From Aurantimonas manganoxydans SI85-9A1 (GTDB lineage: Bacteria; Pseudomonadota; Alphaproteobacteria; Rhizobiales; Rhizobiaceae), in the NCBI RefSeq assembly GCF_000153465.1, contig NZ_CH672387.1, positions 957,180 to 1,021,179 of the forward strand: a stretch of 64,000 nucleotides of DNA. Reading direction: 5' to 3'. Shown piece by piece: positions 62,706 to 64,000 of the stretch. Both the position numbers and the translations under genes were made by a program. Under the pieces are notes generated by a model. That model saw only the letters and a list, made by a program, of their open reading frames with translations. It was not told the DNA's origin and did not search any database. How positions within the stretch are numbered: position 1 is the first letter of the stretch; each line of letters begins with the position of its first letter.

Positions 62706-63245
62706 TTAGGCGAGCGCTTCGCGGCGGTCGCGGCTGAGGCGCCAGATGGTGACGGCGTTGGTGGTCAGGACGAGGAGTTCGGCCAGCGCCGCCCCGACCG
62801 AGCCGACGAGGACGTTGCTGGCGACCCAGCAGAGCGCTGCGCCGGCCAGAAGCAGGCGCATGGGAATGCCGTCGAGCATGAACATGGCGATGGTGCCCAG
62901 CAGGCCCGCCGTGAGCGGAATGACGTCGAGCAGCCGCTCCCAGCTGATCCAGCTGACCAGTCCGGTCGCCGCGAGCATCGTCGCCATCACCGGCCAGCTT
63001 CCCTTGTAGCGCCGCGCCAGGAGGATGCGCAGGATGATCAGCGCGCTGATCGCGCCGGCGACCTTGGCGCCGAACAGGAAAAACTGCACCGCGAAGGCGA
63101 CATTGGCGAAGACCAGCAGCAGCAGCAGACGGTCGTCGCGCTTGCTGGCGAAGGCCATGATGCAGATGACCAGCGCGGCAAAGCCGGTCGCCTGACCGGC
63201 GATGAAGCGGAAATCCCAGAGCTCCAGTTGTGATCTCCCGATCAT
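62706..63245 (-). CDS. YgjV-family inner membrane protein
   Basis: A 179-residue protein with about six hydrophobic segments from residue 14 to 165 and a short basic tail, matching the Imp-YgjV family of unknown function. The N-terminal FRFIAGQATGFAALV and SALIILRILLARRY segments are typical. It ends at 62706, 33 bases from the end of the convergent dcd gene; a GC hairpin (62679-62698) lies in the gap. The start is ATG at 63245. Confidence 0.8.
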   Translation of the reverse strand: MIGRSQLELWDFRFIAGQATGFAALVICIMAFASKRDDRLLLLLVFANVAFAVQFFLFGAKVAGAISALIILRILLARRYKGSWPVMATMLAATGLVSWISWERLLDVIPLTAGLLGTIAMFMLDGIPMRLLLAGAALCWVASNVLVGSVGAALAELLVLTTNAVTIWRLSRDRREALA

Positions 63246-63344
63246 ATGGGCGGCGGTCGAACGAAGCCGTCCGCCGGGTGTGAGAAGAAACTTCGGGCGG
63301 GGCCCTTGCAGCTATGGCTGGATGGGGCAGCGTCGCCTATATTG

Positions 63345-63490
63345 GTGTTCGACGGGCTGCGCGGTGCGCCAGGAGTAACATATTCTCGGGGCCTTAGTCA
63401 TTCCTAGGGAGCTGTCCCTGCCTTGGCCCGTGGGCCTGGGGCACACGGCGCCCACCTACTCTGTAGGTTCCCGGGATCGACATCTCCATC
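63345..63490 (+). ncRNA. ssrS: Probable 6S RNA
   Basis: The region directly upstream of a 5-formyltetrahydrofolate cyclo-ligase gene is the usual site of 6S RNA, which binds the sigma70 RNA polymerase holoenzyme. It can fold into a long rod: closing stem TCTCGGG (63384-63390) with CCCGGGA (63470-63476), a bubble whose 3' side holds the small hairpin ACCTAC-TCT-GTAGGT (63454-63468), and an apical arm with GGCCC and GGGCC. A TATATT at 63339-63344 is a promoter candidate. The ends are not certain. Confidence 0.65.
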
Positions 63491-63596
63491 GGCCGGGTGG
63501 CTCGTCACTTTCCACCCTTCTCCGGCCAGCCGACACGGCAGACCACTTTTCTTCCGTCGCGAAATCGTCCACCTCTGCCCGGCAGGGGGAGAGCCG

Positions 63597-64000
63597 ATGA
63601 ACGATGCGAAAGAAGCCAAGGCAAGCCTGCGCCAGGCGGCACTGGCCCGGCGGGACGCGATGCCGGAAGACGTCCGGATCGAGGCGTCGCTCGCCGTCGC
63701 CGATCGCTGCGCCGAGCTCCTGCCGATCACGCCGGGCATGGTCGTCTCGGGCTTCCTGCCGATCCGCTCCGAAATCGATATCCGTCCCTTGATGATGCTG
63801 CTGGCCGACCGCGGCGCGCGCCTCTGCGTGCCGGCAATCGTCGACGGCCGTCTGCAGTTCCGTCATCTGGTGCGCGGGGCGCCGCTGGAGCCGCAGGGCT
63901 TCGGCACCTATGCGCCGGGTGCGGAAGCGGCTGTGCTCGACCCCGAACTGATGCTGGTGCCGCTGGCCGTCTTCGACCGGCAGGGCGGCCGGATCGGCTA
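63597..64000 (+). CDS. 5-formyltetrahydrofolate cyclo-ligase (N-terminal part, runs off the window)
   Basis: About 134 residues are visible. The enzyme converts 5-formyl-THF to 5,10-methenyl-THF with ATP. The start ATG 63597 follows GGGGGAGAG, and the segments ALARRDAMP, SGFLPIRSEIDIRPLM and MLVPLAVFDRQGGRIG match the family (FAU1/YgfA). The C-terminal part is outside the window. It is downstream of the probable 6S RNA, the same order as ssrS-ygfA in other proteobacteria, and may be co-transcribed with it. Confidence 0.92.
   Translation, partial: MNDAKEAKASLRQAALARRDAMPEDVRIEASLAVADRCAELLPITPGMVVSGFLPIRSEIDIRPLMMLLADRGARLCVPAIVDGRLQFRHLVRGAPLEPQGFGTYAPGAEAAVLDPELMLVPLAVFDRQGGRIG

Noticed and set aside
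1-64000. CRISPR arrays, tRNA or rRNA genes
   Set aside because: No regularly spaced repeats and no tRNA-like cloverleaf or rRNA sequence was recognised on reading.

Overview
The window is a high-GC chromosomal segment of an alphaproteobacterium, most likely of the order Hyphomicrobiales (Rhizobiales). The case rests on lineage-typical genes: a Ros/MucR regulator, a GapR-type DUF2312 protein, an RcdA-type DUF1465 protein, a TrcR-type DUF1013 protein, GcrA, a phoR-pstSCAB-phoU-phoB cluster, homospermidine synthase, the DUF1036, DUF1244 and DUF2269 families, and a SAM-II riboswitch in front of metZ. No tRNA, rRNA operon, CRISPR array or prophage was recognised. Genus and species cannot be named from the sequence alone.

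Layout. 1-3.6 kb: 5' part of homospermidine synthase, an Rsm22-type methyltransferase, and a two-gene membrane/SDR operon. 3.7-5.2 kb: an IS256-family insertion sequence with inverted repeats and a probable 9-bp target duplication. 5.5-12.5 kb: VOC protein, Asp/Glu racemase-like protein, oligoendopeptidase F, sigma-54 activator and a secreted DUF882 peptidase-like protein. 13-20 kb: mucR, gapR, pyruvate kinase, ribosomal protein bL36, purEK and two DUF465 proteins. 20-30.3 kb: acyl-CoA synthetase, TSUP permease, a ThiE-fold protein, a Sel1-repeat protein, EF-P, an inositol-phosphatase-family protein, a MotA-like/MotB-OmpA-like pair, and a sugar dehydrogenase-like protein with a small cytochrome c. 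30.4-37.5 kb: MsbA-like ABC exporter, bL31, and a TRAP transporter operon that continues into an amidase-like gene and a 55-residue membrane protein. 38-42.8 kb: two MDR oxidoreductases, rcdA, trcR, an SDR and a candidate small RNA. 43-52.3 kb: the complete phosphate regulon cluster with a Pho box before pstS. 52.4-56.6 kb: gcrA, argD-argF-hslO. 56.7-57.7 kb: an IS630-family element inserted at the stop codon of apaG. 58-64 kb: a CDP-alcohol phosphotransferase, a low-GC FRG-domain gene, metZ under a SAM-II riboswitch, a long-form dCTP deaminase, a YgjV-like protein, a probable 6S RNA and the start of a 5-formyltetrahydrofolate cyclo-ligase gene.

How the genes work together. The phosphate cluster is a self-contained sensing and uptake unit: PstSCAB imports phosphate, PhoU and PhoR report its state, and PhoB should act at the Pho box. 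argD, argF and hslO overlap as one operon. purE and purK overlap and share a transcript with a DUF465 gene. Five regulators linked to the alphaproteobacterial cell cycle or nucleoid (MucR, GapR, RcdA, TrcR, GcrA) lie within about 40 kb, and CtrA-like and GANTC motifs lie near several genes.

The most unusual items are: (i) an amidase-fold protein in the TRAP operon in which all three catalytic-triad positions are substituted; (ii) the FRG-domain gene on a compositionally foreign stretch; (iii) a SAM-II riboswitch placed far upstream of the metZ start with an intrinsic terminator in between; and (iv) a probable MmgR-like small RNA. Functions are inferred by reading the translated sequences; no database search was run.
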